NCBI GenBank assembly: GCA_046328715.1
Contig: JAXLWB010000007.1
Location: 124,001-188,000 of the forward strand
DNA: 64,000 nucleotides
Direction of reading: 5' to 3'
Source of the DNA: JAXLWB01 sp046328715
GTDB lineage: Bacteria; Chloroflexota; Anaerolineae; Caldilineales; Caldilineaceae
Shown: positions 49,133 to 56,950 of the stretch, one piece after another
Layout: every line of letters starts with the position of its first letter
Position numbering within the stretch: position 1 is the first letter of the stretch
Translations under genes and position numbers: made by a program
Notes under the pieces: model-generated
What the model saw: the letters and a program-made list of their open reading frames with translations, nothing else
What the model was told of the DNA's origin: nothing
Database searches by the model: none

Positions 49133-50353
49133 TTATTCGAGTGGCGTAATTTGATACTTCGTCCGTAATTCCCGCAAAGACCAGCGACGGAAGGCGCTTG
49201 GATTTTTCACGGCGACAGCGCTAAAGCTTTTGGCTTTGCGTGTTCCAATGTCCACAGCTTCCTCAAAGGTATTGGTGCCGATCATGGTGGTTTCTAAATA
49301 ACTCCACTCGTCGCCATCCTCTTTGGTTTGCCAACCTACAAAGGCATGGCCTGGAACAATTACAATCGCTGGGTTGAGCGAAGCCGCTTCGAGCAAGCTG
49401 GCAAAGAGCAAAGTGCCATCAATACAGTTGGCTGCTCCTTCGTCTAAGCATTCTCGGGGCAGGCGCACTCGCTGCGTTTTGGCGTTTTCTTCGGGATTGA
49501 AGGTGACAATCGAATTGATATAGGTGATCTGTGATTCTTGTTTCAATGCATCAAAGATTGCTTTCACCTGGGGTAGCACATCTCGCTGGTAGCCATAGAG
49601 CCGTCCTTCTGGGTGACGTTTTGCCGCAATCCGTAGGTATTTCATAATCACTGGCGCATTGGGCGTAACAAAAGCACCTAGATAGCGGCTTAAGTCCGTG
49701 ATCGCTCCAGTCGAGGGATCGGTGACTTCGATGGGTGCCGAGTTGACAGACAAAAGCCAGATTGGCTCTGTGGTATTAGTCTCGACCTTGTTGTTGTCGA
49801 TATCTTCGACCAGCACATTGAGTGTTGCGCGCGTTAGCTCAGTCACTGGTCGAATTTCGCGTGGAAAAAGCGTTGGTAGTTGATTAATCACGACTTCGCT
49901 GGCCTTCTCCACCTCGATTGTGTTCACCGCTTTTGCTGTATAACCTTCAATGTAGGAGGTGACGCGCACGCGGATGGTTGTCTGTTTCCCATTTTTGACT
50001 TTGCATTCCAACAGCGGATGCTCATCTTTGCTCAGCAAATGATAAATTGCGGTAGGAACATAAGTCATCTTAAGCTTCACCAAGGCATTAAAACCTGTGG
50101 TTTTTATTCCACGGACAATCGGTCCACCACCACCGCCTTCAATAGAAATAACAGTACCCCGTGTTGTGTCCTGACCGTATGCACTTAACTCCTGCTCTGC
50201 AGCCAGCAGTTTTTCTTGTAGGGGAGTAAGTTCTTTCAGCAGCTTGTCTAATTCGGTTGGGTCAGTGGTTGCGTTGACTAGGTCTTGTACCTGATTGACC
50301 TGCAACCGTAACGTGTACACATTTGTACGAAGTGTATTGATATCGGCCATCAT
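49133..50353 (-). CDS. Transglutaminase-like protein with N-terminal coiled coil
   Basis: A 406-residue soluble protein. Residues about 1-60 are a heptad-rich coiled coil (INTLRTNVYTLRLQVNQVQDL ... LQEKLLAAEQEL). A Gly-rich linker (EGGGGGP) and an immunoglobulin-like beta region (about 85-210) follow. Residues about 230-385 carry a transglutaminase-like Cys-His-acid set: ANCIDGTLLFASLLEAA (Cys 310), PGHAFVGWQ (His 336) and YLETTMIG (Glu 354). This resembles transglutaminase-like cysteine peptidases. AAAGG lies before the start codons at 50353/50350. It is 84 bases after the metalloprotease gene and upstream of the conflict cassette, so a partner role is possible but unproven. Confidence 0.75.
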   Translation of the reverse strand: MMADINTLRTNVYTLRLQVNQVQDLVNATTDPTELDKLLKELTPLQEKLLAAEQELSAYGQDTTRGTVISIEGGGGGPIVRGIKTTGFNALVKLKMTYVPTAIYHLLSKDEHPLLECKVKNGKQTTIRVRVTSYIEGYTAKAVNTIEVEKASEVVINQLPTLFPREIRPVTELTRATLNVLVEDIDNNKVETNTTEPIWLLSVNSAPIEVTDPSTGAITDLSRYLGAFVTPNAPVIMKYLRIAAKRHPEGRLYGYQRDVLPQVKAIFDALKQESQITYINSIVTFNPEENAKTQRVRLPRECLDEGAANCIDGTLLFASLLEAASLNPAIVIVPGHAFVGWQTKEDGDEWSYLETTMIGTNTFEEAVDIGTRKAKSFSAVAVKNPSAFRRWSLRELRTKYQITPLE

Positions 50354-50437
50354 CAGACCTTTCGGATAAGCTGCAAATTTATTCTACAACTTTGCAATCA
50401 AATCAATTTGTCACGCATCATGCATCACGTTTTAGCT

Positions 50438-51172
50438 TTATGTGCGTGGATAACACTCTGCAATAAAACTCTTGTCCAAGTCCGATAGCTCGGTGTTCCA
50501 GTCGGTGGAAAAGCCGTTGAGGGTCAGTGACTTATCGACGGCGTAGAGCATGATCGACTTGGGATCGAAACGGGTCGCCTTATCCACAGGGGTTTTGGTG
50601 AGCACATTGGAACGAATATAGGCGTCGGTCCAGCCTTGGGTTTTTCGGTAATACTCGAGTACCTTGGCTTCATTCCACGGGATGTTGACGTTGGGCGAGA
50701 GATGTTCGTGGATCAAACCCAGCGCGTGGCCGAATTCGTGCAAAACTACTCGCTTGTATTCGGATTGCGCTGTAGTCGGCTTGAGCCAGCCGAGATTCAA
50801 GCTGGGTTTGCCCATCAACCAGGGCAAGGTGGACTCCACGCCCAGATACGACCAGGAACCTGCTTTGGGGTCAAAAGCGACACGAATTTGAGACTTAGGG
50901 TCGTTGCCAAATTGAAATTTGATATTGGCATATTGACTCCACTCCTCTACAATCGGCTGAACCCGTTTGATGACTTCTGGATCGCCATTTAGGAAGCAGA
51001 CTTTCAAGGTACTGCCATTGGGCCAAAGTCGCTTACTGTCTGCAGCCGCCTCAATCGCATTATTTGCTGCTACGAAATTGTCTGGATTGATTTCAATTGC
51101 ATGTAGATTTGCTTCCTCACGCTTTTCCAACGGGATGGGGATGATGGTGCACATTTTAATGGTTCGTGCCAT
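50438..51172 (-). CDS. Metzincin-like (astacin/matrixin) metalloprotease, stand-alone
   Basis: A 244-residue protein with no signal peptide. The core (about 45-244) has LWPNGSTLKVCFLNGDPEV, WSQYANIKFQFGNDPKSQIRV and the complete metzincin zinc motif HEFGHALGLIHEH (ligands His 145, 149, 155; catalytic Glu 146), with a Met-turn candidate in SIMLYAV (Met 208). Activity is therefore likely. It is a clear paralogue of the C-terminal domain of the 1396-residue protein, which lost two ligands. GGAGGAATCC before ATG 51172 sets the start; the frame is open to 51265 but lacks a ribosome site there. It may cleave cassette proteins or a cell target (inference). The 230 bases upstream of 51172 hold nothing recognised. 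Confidence 0.82.
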   Translation of the reverse strand: MARTIKMCTIIPIPLEKREEANLHAIEINPDNFVAANNAIEAAADSKRLWPNGSTLKVCFLNGDPEVIKRVQPIVEEWSQYANIKFQFGNDPKSQIRVAFDPKAGSWSYLGVESTLPWLMGKPSLNLGWLKPTTAQSEYKRVVLHEFGHALGLIHEHLSPNVNIPWNEAKVLEYYRKTQGWTDAYIRSNVLTKTPVDKATRFDPKSIMLYAVDKSLTLNGFSTDWNTELSDLDKSFIAECYPRT

Positions 51173-51401
51173 GGATTCCTCCTGTCGCAGATGCAACTTC
51201 TTCGAGCTGTGTCTATACTGTTGGTTCTCATTAGAACTCCAGCGTAAAGACGATGAATCGATCACTTACATTCAGCCAGGGATAACAGCGGATAAAGCAG
51301 AGTCAGAGTTGTTGGAAGGCTGAAGATAACTTGCAAAATCTGCAATGCAGATCGCATATATTCAGTATAACGTAAAAGCGAGGGGAAATCTATGATCTAC
51401 T

Positions 51402-52202
51402 TCACGAATCCTGGCTGATGAGGTTAATTGCCTTCAACCCTTCTTCGCGAATTGAGTCGAGTACGGCACGCTTCATGGCAATAAAGGTGGACGACGTGGT
51501 CAGTGCAAGGTCACGTGGGCGTGGCAGATCGACCTCCAAGACCTGTTTGATGCGACCGGGCCGGGCAGTCATGATGTAGACGCACTCGGAGAGGAAGATC
51601 GCCTCATCGATGTCGTGGGTGACGAAGAGGATGGTCTTGGGCGAGCGCTGCCAGAGGTTGAGCAACATTTCCTGCATAATCACACGCGTCTGGGCGTCCA
51701 GCGCGCCAAACGGCTCATCCATCAGCAACACTTCGGGATCGTTGGCCAGTGCACGGGCGATGGCAACCCGCTGCATCATGCCGCCGGAAAGCTCTTTGGG
51801 ATAGTGTTTGGCAAAGTCAGCCAAGCCCACCGCCTCCAAGTACTCACGTGCTACCTTCGAGCGCTGTTGGGCAGGCAGCGCCTTGAGACGAGAACCAAAT
51901 TCAACGTTGCCCTGCACCGTCAGCCAGGGAAAGAGCGTGTAGGACTGAAAGACCATGCCTCGATCCGCACTCGGACCGGAAATTCGCCGTCCATCTAGGA
52001 AGATGTCGCCGGAGGTTGGCTCGATCAGCCCAGCGATGGCGCGCAGCAAGGTCGATTTGCCGCAGCCGCTTGGCCCGACAATGCTAATAAATTGGCGATC
52101 GGCCACTTGCAGCGAGAGATTATCCACCGCCACTACTTCACTCCCGCGACGGGTGCGAAATTTCATGGTGACATCAACCACGTCAAGTTTGGATAAAGGC
52201 AT
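51402..52202 (-). CDS. ABC transporter ATP-binding protein (nitrate/sulfonate/taurine type)
   Basis: A 266-residue ABC ATPase of the SsuB/TauB/NrtD class. Walker A GPSGCGKSTLLR, Q loop FQSYTLFPWLTV, signature LSGGMMQRVAIARAL, Walker B LLMDEPFGALDAQTR and H loop FVTHDIDEAIFLSE are all present. It forms an importer with the permease at 52352 and the lipoprotein at 53288, all on the - strand. ATG 52202 lacks a strong ribosome site. Its C-terminal tail is short, without an extra regulatory domain. The substrate cannot be fixed from the ATPase; its binding protein and the divergent ureohydrolase suggest an organic nitrogen or sulfur compound. Confidence 0.9.
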   Translation of the reverse strand: MPLSKLDVVDVTMKFRTRRGSEVVAVDNLSLQVADRQFISIVGPSGCGKSTLLRAIAGLIEPTSGDIFLDGRRISGPSADRGMVFQSYTLFPWLTVQGNVEFGSRLKALPAQQRSKVAREYLEAVGLADFAKHYPKELSGGMMQRVAIARALANDPEVLLMDEPFGALDAQTRVIMQEMLLNLWQRSPKTILFVTHDIDEAIFLSECVYIMTARPGRIKQVLEVDLPRPRDLALTTSSTFIAMKRAVLDSIREEGLKAINLISQDS

Positions 52203-52270
52203 AAGTTAAAGAGAAAAGCACTATCTGTTCAACTCTTCTTAACAATTTGAGGTTGCAAATTCCGAAAGCA

Positions 52271-52339
52271 ATTCCGTGTTCCCTGACTTCCGTGTTTACA
52301 TAGTCTTTTCATAAACACGGAAATCAAGGAACACGGAAT
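52271..52339. repeat. TTCCGTGT-type long palindrome
   Basis: The left arm (52271-52298) begins attccgtgttccctgacttc; the right arm (52312-52339) ends tcaaggaacacggaat. They pair over 28 bp with two mismatches around a 13-base loop. It lies between the ABC permease and ATPase genes on one transcript. One arm of the same family is also found at 27882-27903. Confidence 0.75.
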
Positions 52340-52351
52340 CGTTGCAGCGCG

Positions 52352-53188
52352 TTAACGAATCTTGGGCGACCATGGCAACAGTACACGGTGCAGCCATTTA
52401 AAGAGCAGATCGCTTAGAAAACCGAGGAGACCAATCGCAATCAGCCCGACAAAGATGCGATCCGTGCGCAAACCGCGCTGCGACTCCAGAATCATGATAC
52501 CCAAGCCGCGTTCGGCGGCCACCAATTCAGCCACCACAATGTAGGTCCACGCCCAACCCACGGTGATGCGCAGATTGTCCATGACCCCAGGCAGCGTGGC
52601 TGGAATTAGCACATGGGTGACCACACGCAAGCGTGACGTGCCAAGCGTGTAGGCACTATCGAGCAGATCTTTCGGCACATGGGCAGCAATATCGGCTACC
52701 ATCAAGATCAATTGAAAAAAGGTGCCGATGAAAATAACGGTGATCTTTTCCTCGATCCCCAGCCCCACATACAAGATCAACAGCGGAATCATGGCGCTGA
52801 CCGGCAGATAACGAACAAAGTTGACCACCGGCTCAAAAAAGGCTTCGAATGCGCGAAAGCTGCCCATCAGAATGCCCAACGGTACCGCCAACAACGCCGC
52901 CACCGCCCAACCGATCATGATGACGCTGGTGCTGGCCCAGGCATTTTCGAGCAATTCTCCCGTGCTCAACATCTTCCAGCCTGCACTGACCACATCGCTC
53001 GGTGTTGGCAAAAAGTAGGAGGGCTTGACAAAACCGCCGTAGCTGATCACGGCCCAACTGCCAAAGAGCAGTAGCAAGCTACCGACTACGATGGTAACGT
53101 AGTGCGTGCGTGGAATCGGCTCCTGTGGGCGCAACTCACGTTGCAACAGTTGACTGAATGTCGTACGATGGGTGGTTTTGGCGGTCAT
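52352..53188 (-). CDS. ABC transporter permease (SsuC/TauC type)
   Basis: A 278-residue inner membrane permease with about six segments: ITIVVGSLLLLFGSWAVIS-like region first, then VIMIGWAVAALLAVPLGIL, LPVSAMIPLLILYVGLG, ITVIFIGTFFQLILMVA and LIAIGLLGFLSDLLF. The EAA-type loop that contacts the ATPase is seen near DLLDSAYTLGTSRLRVVTHVLIP. It belongs to the nitrate/sulfonate/taurine permease class. The start ATG 53188 is used. It is downstream of the binding-protein gene with a repeat hairpin in between. Substrate as discussed for its partners. Confidence 0.88.
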   Translation of the reverse strand: MTAKTTHRTTFSQLLQRELRPQEPIPRTHYVTIVVGSLLLLFGSWAVISYGGFVKPSYFLPTPSDVVSAGWKMLSTGELLENAWASTSVIMIGWAVAALLAVPLGILMGSFRAFEAFFEPVVNFVRYLPVSAMIPLLILYVGLGIEEKITVIFIGTFFQLILMVADIAAHVPKDLLDSAYTLGTSRLRVVTHVLIPATLPGVMDNLRITVGWAWTYIVVAELVAAERGLGIMILESQRGLRTDRIFVGLIAIGLLGFLSDLLFKWLHRVLLPWSPKIR

Positions 53189-53207
53189 GGTGATGTGGAA
53201 ACGAAAA

Positions 53208-53280
53208 GCGGAGACTGGGAGATTGAGAGATTAAGAGATTGATCTGTATCTCCACCAATCTCCTAATCGTCCAATCTCGT
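53208..53280. repeat. AGATTGGGAGATT-family imperfect palindrome
   Basis: The left arm, near 53208-53240, reads ggagactgggagattgagag; the right arm near 53257-53280 reads aatctcctaatcgtccaatc. Pairing is imperfect. It fills the gap between the binding-protein and permease genes on the same strand and could set their expression ratio. Confidence 0.55.
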
Positions 53281-53287
53281 TCCCTTC

Positions 53288-54307
53288 TTACTGCTCTAAA
53301 TGTGAACCGTCCAACATATCCTCGGCCTTCACCGGTTTGGTGATTTGTCCGAGTTGGGTCCATAGATCGATAGCAAACTTGGTGGTGCCGACGGCGGTCC
53401 CAGCTGCATCGCCTTGGAAGAAGGTAGCATTGCGCGCTTTGTCATAGAGCGTTACCCCCGCCAAGTCAGCCATGATGTCGGCAGGTTTCTCGTAAAAGCC
53501 ACCCAATCCTTCCTGCATAAGCTTGGCAGCGTCATCGACATTGGCCTTCTGATATTCCACCGCCTGGTTCCAGGCTTTATTTAGCTTGGTGGCGACGTCT
53601 GGGTTGCTGCTGATGATATCTTTGCGCAGGATCATGATATCGACGATCAAGCCTGGCGTTTCCTTCGATGTGGTGAGGATGGCGACGTTGGGGTCCTGAG
53701 CCGCTTTGGAGAGATGAGGCTCCCATGTCACTCCAGCATCCACTTGGCCTGAAGCCAGGGCAGCAGGAACATCGCCCTGTTTCATCTTGACCAGTGAGAC
53801 ATCGGCATCGCTCAGGCCATTCTTTTGCAGCAAGAAGTCAAGCAAAAAGTGCGAAACGGAACCGACGTTGACCCCGATGCTGTGCCCCTTCAAATCCGCA
53901 ATCGAATTGATACTCTTGTCCTTCAGTACCAGCACGCCGTCGCCGCCCGAGGAATCGTCGAGCCCGAAAATCGCCGAGAAGGGTGTTTCGGCGTTCCAGT
54001 AGAGGGTCATCGTGTCCAGTGTGGAAACCAACCCATCCAACTGTTGACCTGCCAAAGCAGTGAAACGATCCTTTGGATCTTCGACCTTGACCAGTTCCAC
54101 ATCCAATCCCTGATCGGCAAAATAGCCCTTCGCCTGAGCAATAAAGAGCGGTCCGTAGCCGACCCAAACCGAGTAACCAATCTTGAGCTTGACAGGCTCT
54201 GCGCTGCCAGCCTGTCCGCCCTGGGGCGCAACAGGCGCACAGGCAACCAACAACAACGCAACAATAACAAGAAGCGAGAAAATTCGATACCAACGCTTAT
54301 GACTCAT
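53288..54307 (-). CDS. ABC transporter substrate-binding lipoprotein (SsuA/NMT1-like)
   Basis: About 339 residues. Signal with lipobox LLVACAP (LLVIVALLLVAC) predicts a membrane-anchored binding protein. The body has KLKIGYSVWVGYGPLFIAQA, GLDVELVKVEDPKDRFTAL, SINSIADLKGHSIGVNVGS and ALASGQVDAGVTWEP, typical of the NMT1/SsuA-type fold that binds nitrate, sulfonates, taurine, pyrimidines or guanidino compounds. ATG 54307 follows AGGAGGGTTTACTC, a strong site; a longer frame from 54328 includes it. It is the first gene of the importer operon and divergent from a ureohydrolase, so a guanidino-type substrate is possible but unproven. Confidence 0.88.
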   Translation of the reverse strand: MSHKRWYRIFSLLVIVALLLVACAPVAPQGGQAGSAEPVKLKIGYSVWVGYGPLFIAQAKGYFADQGLDVELVKVEDPKDRFTALAGQQLDGLVSTLDTMTLYWNAETPFSAIFGLDDSSGGDGVLVLKDKSINSIADLKGHSIGVNVGSVSHFLLDFLLQKNGLSDADVSLVKMKQGDVPAALASGQVDAGVTWEPHLSKAAQDPNVAILTTSKETPGLIVDIMILRKDIISSNPDVATKLNKAWNQAVEYQKANVDDAAKLMQEGLGGFYEKPADIMADLAGVTLYDKARNATFFQGDAAGTAVGTTKFAIDLWTQLGQITKPVKAEDMLDGSHLEQ

Positions 54308-54502
54308 GAGTAAACCCTCCTGGTGCAATCGGAATTAAATCGTTCGCTGAAGAGTGGAAAAACTACAACCTTTGTGGAACCCAATCATATCTAAGAGTTG
54401 GTCGAATCACAAACCGCCGTAAAGCTCCAATCACACTACAAACAAGCGGTGAATTAGGCTATACTGCGAGGCATAGATCATTTTGTAATCCCAAAGAACC
54501 GG

Positions 54503-54605
54503 TACACGAATGACACGGACAGGTGCCAAAGGTTTACGAACTTTTGCGGATCTTTTATCGGTTTTGATCCGTACGCATCCTGGCTATTTCCGTGTGATCC
54601 GTGTA
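54503..54605. repeat. TACACG...CGTGTA inverted repeat in divergent spacer
   Basis: tacacgaatgacacgga (54503-54519) and tccgtgtgatccgtgta (54589-54605) are inverted repeats with two mismatches and about 70 bases between. They lie in the 333-base region between the ABC operon and the ureohydrolase, where promoters must also be. No riboswitch consensus was found there. The sequence style matches the TTCCGTGT repeats, so a dispersed repeat is more likely than an operator. Confidence 0.55.
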
Positions 54606-54640
54606 GCGATCTGCCTATGATGAAACAGGAGCAACGCTCA

Positions 54641-55588
54641 ATGACACACTATCAACCTGCGAACTCGATGGAATCGCCCCGCTTTGTGGGGGTGCGTACC
54701 TTTGCTCGACTGCCGCATGCCACCGACCTGACTGGCGTCGATTTGGCCGTGGTGGGTTTACCCTTTGACACAGGGGTGACCAATCGGGTGGGCGCACGTT
54801 TTGGTCCCGAAGCCGTACGCAGCGCCTCGGTCATGTTGCGCGCCTATAATCCTGAACTGAAGGTAAAACCCTTCGAAGTGCTCTCCTGCGTGGATTATGG
54901 TGACGCCACCGTCTATCCTGGTTTTATCCACGAGAGCTACGAATCGATGACCCGAACTGTCCGCACGGTTGCCGAGGCTGGCGTCATCCCACTCGATATC
55001 GGCGGCGACCACAGCATCGCTCTGGCCGAGTTGCGTGCACTTGCCGCCGTTCATGGACCGTTGGCCTTGGTGCAATTCGATTCTCATGGTGATTTGTGGG
55101 ACAGCTACTATGGACAATTCAAATATACGCATGGCACGCCCTTCAAACGGGCACTGGAAGAAGGGCTGATTCTGCCGCAGAAGTCAGTCCAATTAGGGAT
55201 GCGTGGCGGCGTCTATGGTGAGGAAGATTTACAGATGGCGCGTGATTTTGGCTTTACGATGTTGACCACTACAGAGCTATTGACCCACACGCCCCGGCAG
55301 ATTGGCGATTTGGTACGCTCTGCGGTTGGTGACCAGAAAGCATTTCTCTCCTTCGATGTGGACTTTTTCGATCCTGCCTATGCTCCCGGCACCGGTACAC
55401 CCGAAGTGGGTGGTCCGACTAGCTTTCAGGGCTTGCAATATCTGCGCGCCTGCACGGGTGTCCACTGGATCGGCGGCAGCGTGGTTGAAGTCCTGCCTGC
55501 CTACGATCATGCGCAACTGACGGCACAGATCGGCGCGCAGGTGGGGTATGAGTTTATCTGTTTGGTGGCATTGGAGAAGAGCTTGTAA
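54641..55588 (+). CDS. Agmatinase-family ureohydrolase
   Basis: About 315 residues. The binuclear metal signature motifs are complete: GGDHSI, DSHGDLWD and SFDVDFFDPAYAPGTG, with TPEVGG following. N-terminal VVGLPFDTGVTNRVGARFGP is typical of agmatinase-type SpeB proteins. The family cleaves guanidino groups of agmatine, guanidinobutyrate, guanidine or related compounds, releasing urea; specificity cannot be read here. ATG 54641 follows CAGGAGC at nine bases spacing. It is divergent from a nitrate/sulfonate-type ABC importer and followed by an MFS exporter, a layout that suggests uptake and breakdown of one guanidino compound. Confidence 0.85.
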   Translation: MTHYQPANSMESPRFVGVRTFARLPHATDLTGVDLAVVGLPFDTGVTNRVGARFGPEAVRSASVMLRAYNPELKVKPFEVLSCVDYGDATVYPGFIHESYESMTRTVRTVAEAGVIPLDIGGDHSIALAELRALAAVHGPLALVQFDSHGDLWDSYYGQFKYTHGTPFKRALEEGLILPQKSVQLGMRGGVYGEEDLQMARDFGFTMLTTTELLTHTPRQIGDLVRSAVGDQKAFLSFDVDFFDPAYAPGTGTPEVGGPTSFQGLQYLRACTGVHWIGGSVVEVLPAYDHAQLTAQIGAQVGYEFICLVALEKSL

Positions 55589-55657
55589 CTCTCCCAAAAG
55601 GTCTTTGTGATACAATTGCACCATCTTCAAATTTTGTAACCCAAAGATTGGATAGTT

Positions 55658-56881
55658 ATGCGCTCCCTTCTCAGAAATGTCACCCTTTGGAGCCTGACGC
55701 TGGGCCATTTCAGCGTCGATCTGTTGTCTGGTACGATGCCAATTGTGATCGGCCTCTACCTCAAGGACACGTTGCAACTCGATTTGGCCCACATTGGGCT
55801 ATTGCTGGGTGCCTACAAGCTTACCTCTTCGCTCACCCAGCCGATCTTCGGCTATTTGAGTGATCGGTATGGAGGACGGTGGTTTGCCGTCGGTGGGTTG
55901 TTGTGGATGTCGATTTTGCAGGGATTGGTCGGCTTTATGCCTACCTTTGCCAGTGCAGCAGGCATCGCAGCTCTGGCTGGATTAGGTTCAGCGGCTTTTC
56001 ACCCGCAAGGGGCTTCGGGAGCGAATATCGCTGCCGGGGCGCAAAAGACAGGTGGCGTGGCGATGTTTATGCTCGGCGGCAACTTGGGCTATGCCGTAGG
56101 TCCATTGGTTGCCGCATTGGTGATGAACCGTTTTGGCACGCACGGGACCTGGATCCTGGCCTTGATTGGTCTGTTGATTGCACCGTTCCTCTACACACTC
56201 ACAGGGCGAGCACAAAAGCAGGCCGATCCTCGGAAGAGTGCCAACTGGAAGATTGAACTCAATCCTCTCTTTACAACCAGTGCCATTGTGGCCTTGATTC
56301 TGGTGATGTCACTACGGGCTTGGTCGCAGGAATCTTTCTCTAGCTTTATGCCGCAGTTTTTCACTGAGGTTGCAAACTTTGGCAAAACCGAAGCCAGTGC
56401 TCTCTCCACTGTGATGCTGCTAGCGTTAGCGGCAGGCTCCTTGACAGGTGGTATGTTGGCCGACCGCATTGGTGGCAAGTGGGTGATGCTCGGTTCAATG
56501 CTCGTTTCCGCACCGTTGATGGCCTCGATCCCGCTGCTGGGCGATTGGCGAGCCTTTTATGTGGCCCCGGTGTTGGGTTTTGCTTCAGGCGCAGCCTGGC
56601 CTCCTATGTTGGTGATGGCACAGAGCCTCTTTCACAAAAATGCTGGCGTGGGCTCCGGTGTTGCTTTGGGCTTTGTCTTTGCGATGGGTGGTTTGGGACT
56701 GCAACTGACTGGCTGGTTGGCCGAGCCAGAGCGGCTAGGACTCTATGTCTCCATACTATTGTTGAGCCTGATCCCGCTCTGTTCCGCCATCCTGGTCTTC
56801 TTGCTTCCCGCTAGTAAACGGGTAGCAGAAGATCAGCCACGGAAAGTTGTAAGATCTGTGGCTGTGGCCGCAGGAAAATAA
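55658..56881 (+). CDS. MFS transporter, fosmidomycin-resistance (Fsr)-like
   Basis: A 407-residue, 12-helix major facilitator. The N-terminus LGHFSVDLLSGTMPIVIGLYL, the signature FGYLSDRYGGRWFAVGGLL loop and LGSAAFHPQGASGANIAAG match Fsr-type exporters. The second half has SLRAWSQESFSSFMPQFF and LTGGMLADRIGGKWVMLGS. Fsr proteins export fosmidomycin and other drugs, but many homologues transport unknown metabolites. ATG 55658 follows GGATAG. It lies 69 bases after the ureohydrolase on the same strand and could export a product or by-product of that pathway. Confidence 0.85.
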   Translation: MRSLLRNVTLWSLTLGHFSVDLLSGTMPIVIGLYLKDTLQLDLAHIGLLLGAYKLTSSLTQPIFGYLSDRYGGRWFAVGGLLWMSILQGLVGFMPTFASAAGIAALAGLGSAAFHPQGASGANIAAGAQKTGGVAMFMLGGNLGYAVGPLVAALVMNRFGTHGTWILALIGLLIAPFLYTLTGRAQKQADPRKSANWKIELNPLFTTSAIVALILVMSLRAWSQESFSSFMPQFFTEVANFGKTEASALSTVMLLALAAGSLTGGMLADRIGGKWVMLGSMLVSAPLMASIPLLGDWRAFYVAPVLGFASGAAWPPMLVMAQSLFHKNAGVGSGVALGFVFAMGGLGLQLTGWLAEPERLGLYVSILLLSLIPLCSAILVFLLPASKRVAEDQPRKVVRSVAVAAGK

Positions 56882-56882
56882 A

Positions 56883-56935
56883 AGAGATTGGGAGGTTAGA
56901 AGACTTTGTCAAGCTTTGGGAATCTCCCAATCTCT
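56883..56935. terminator. AGATTGGGAGATT-family hairpin between convergent genes
   Basis: agagattgggag (56883-56894) and ctcccaatctct (56924-56935) are a perfect 12-bp inverted repeat between the MFS gene and the GH32 gene. The surrounding tctaatctccaatctt repeats the module again. Position fits bidirectional termination. Confidence 0.6.
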
Positions 56936-56950
56936 AATCTCCAATCTTCT

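Noticed and set aside
54308..54640. Guanidine-I (ykkC) riboswitch before the importer or ureohydrolase
   Set aside because: I looked for the conserved core in both directions and found none; the spacer holds a tacacg/cgtgta inverted repeat only.
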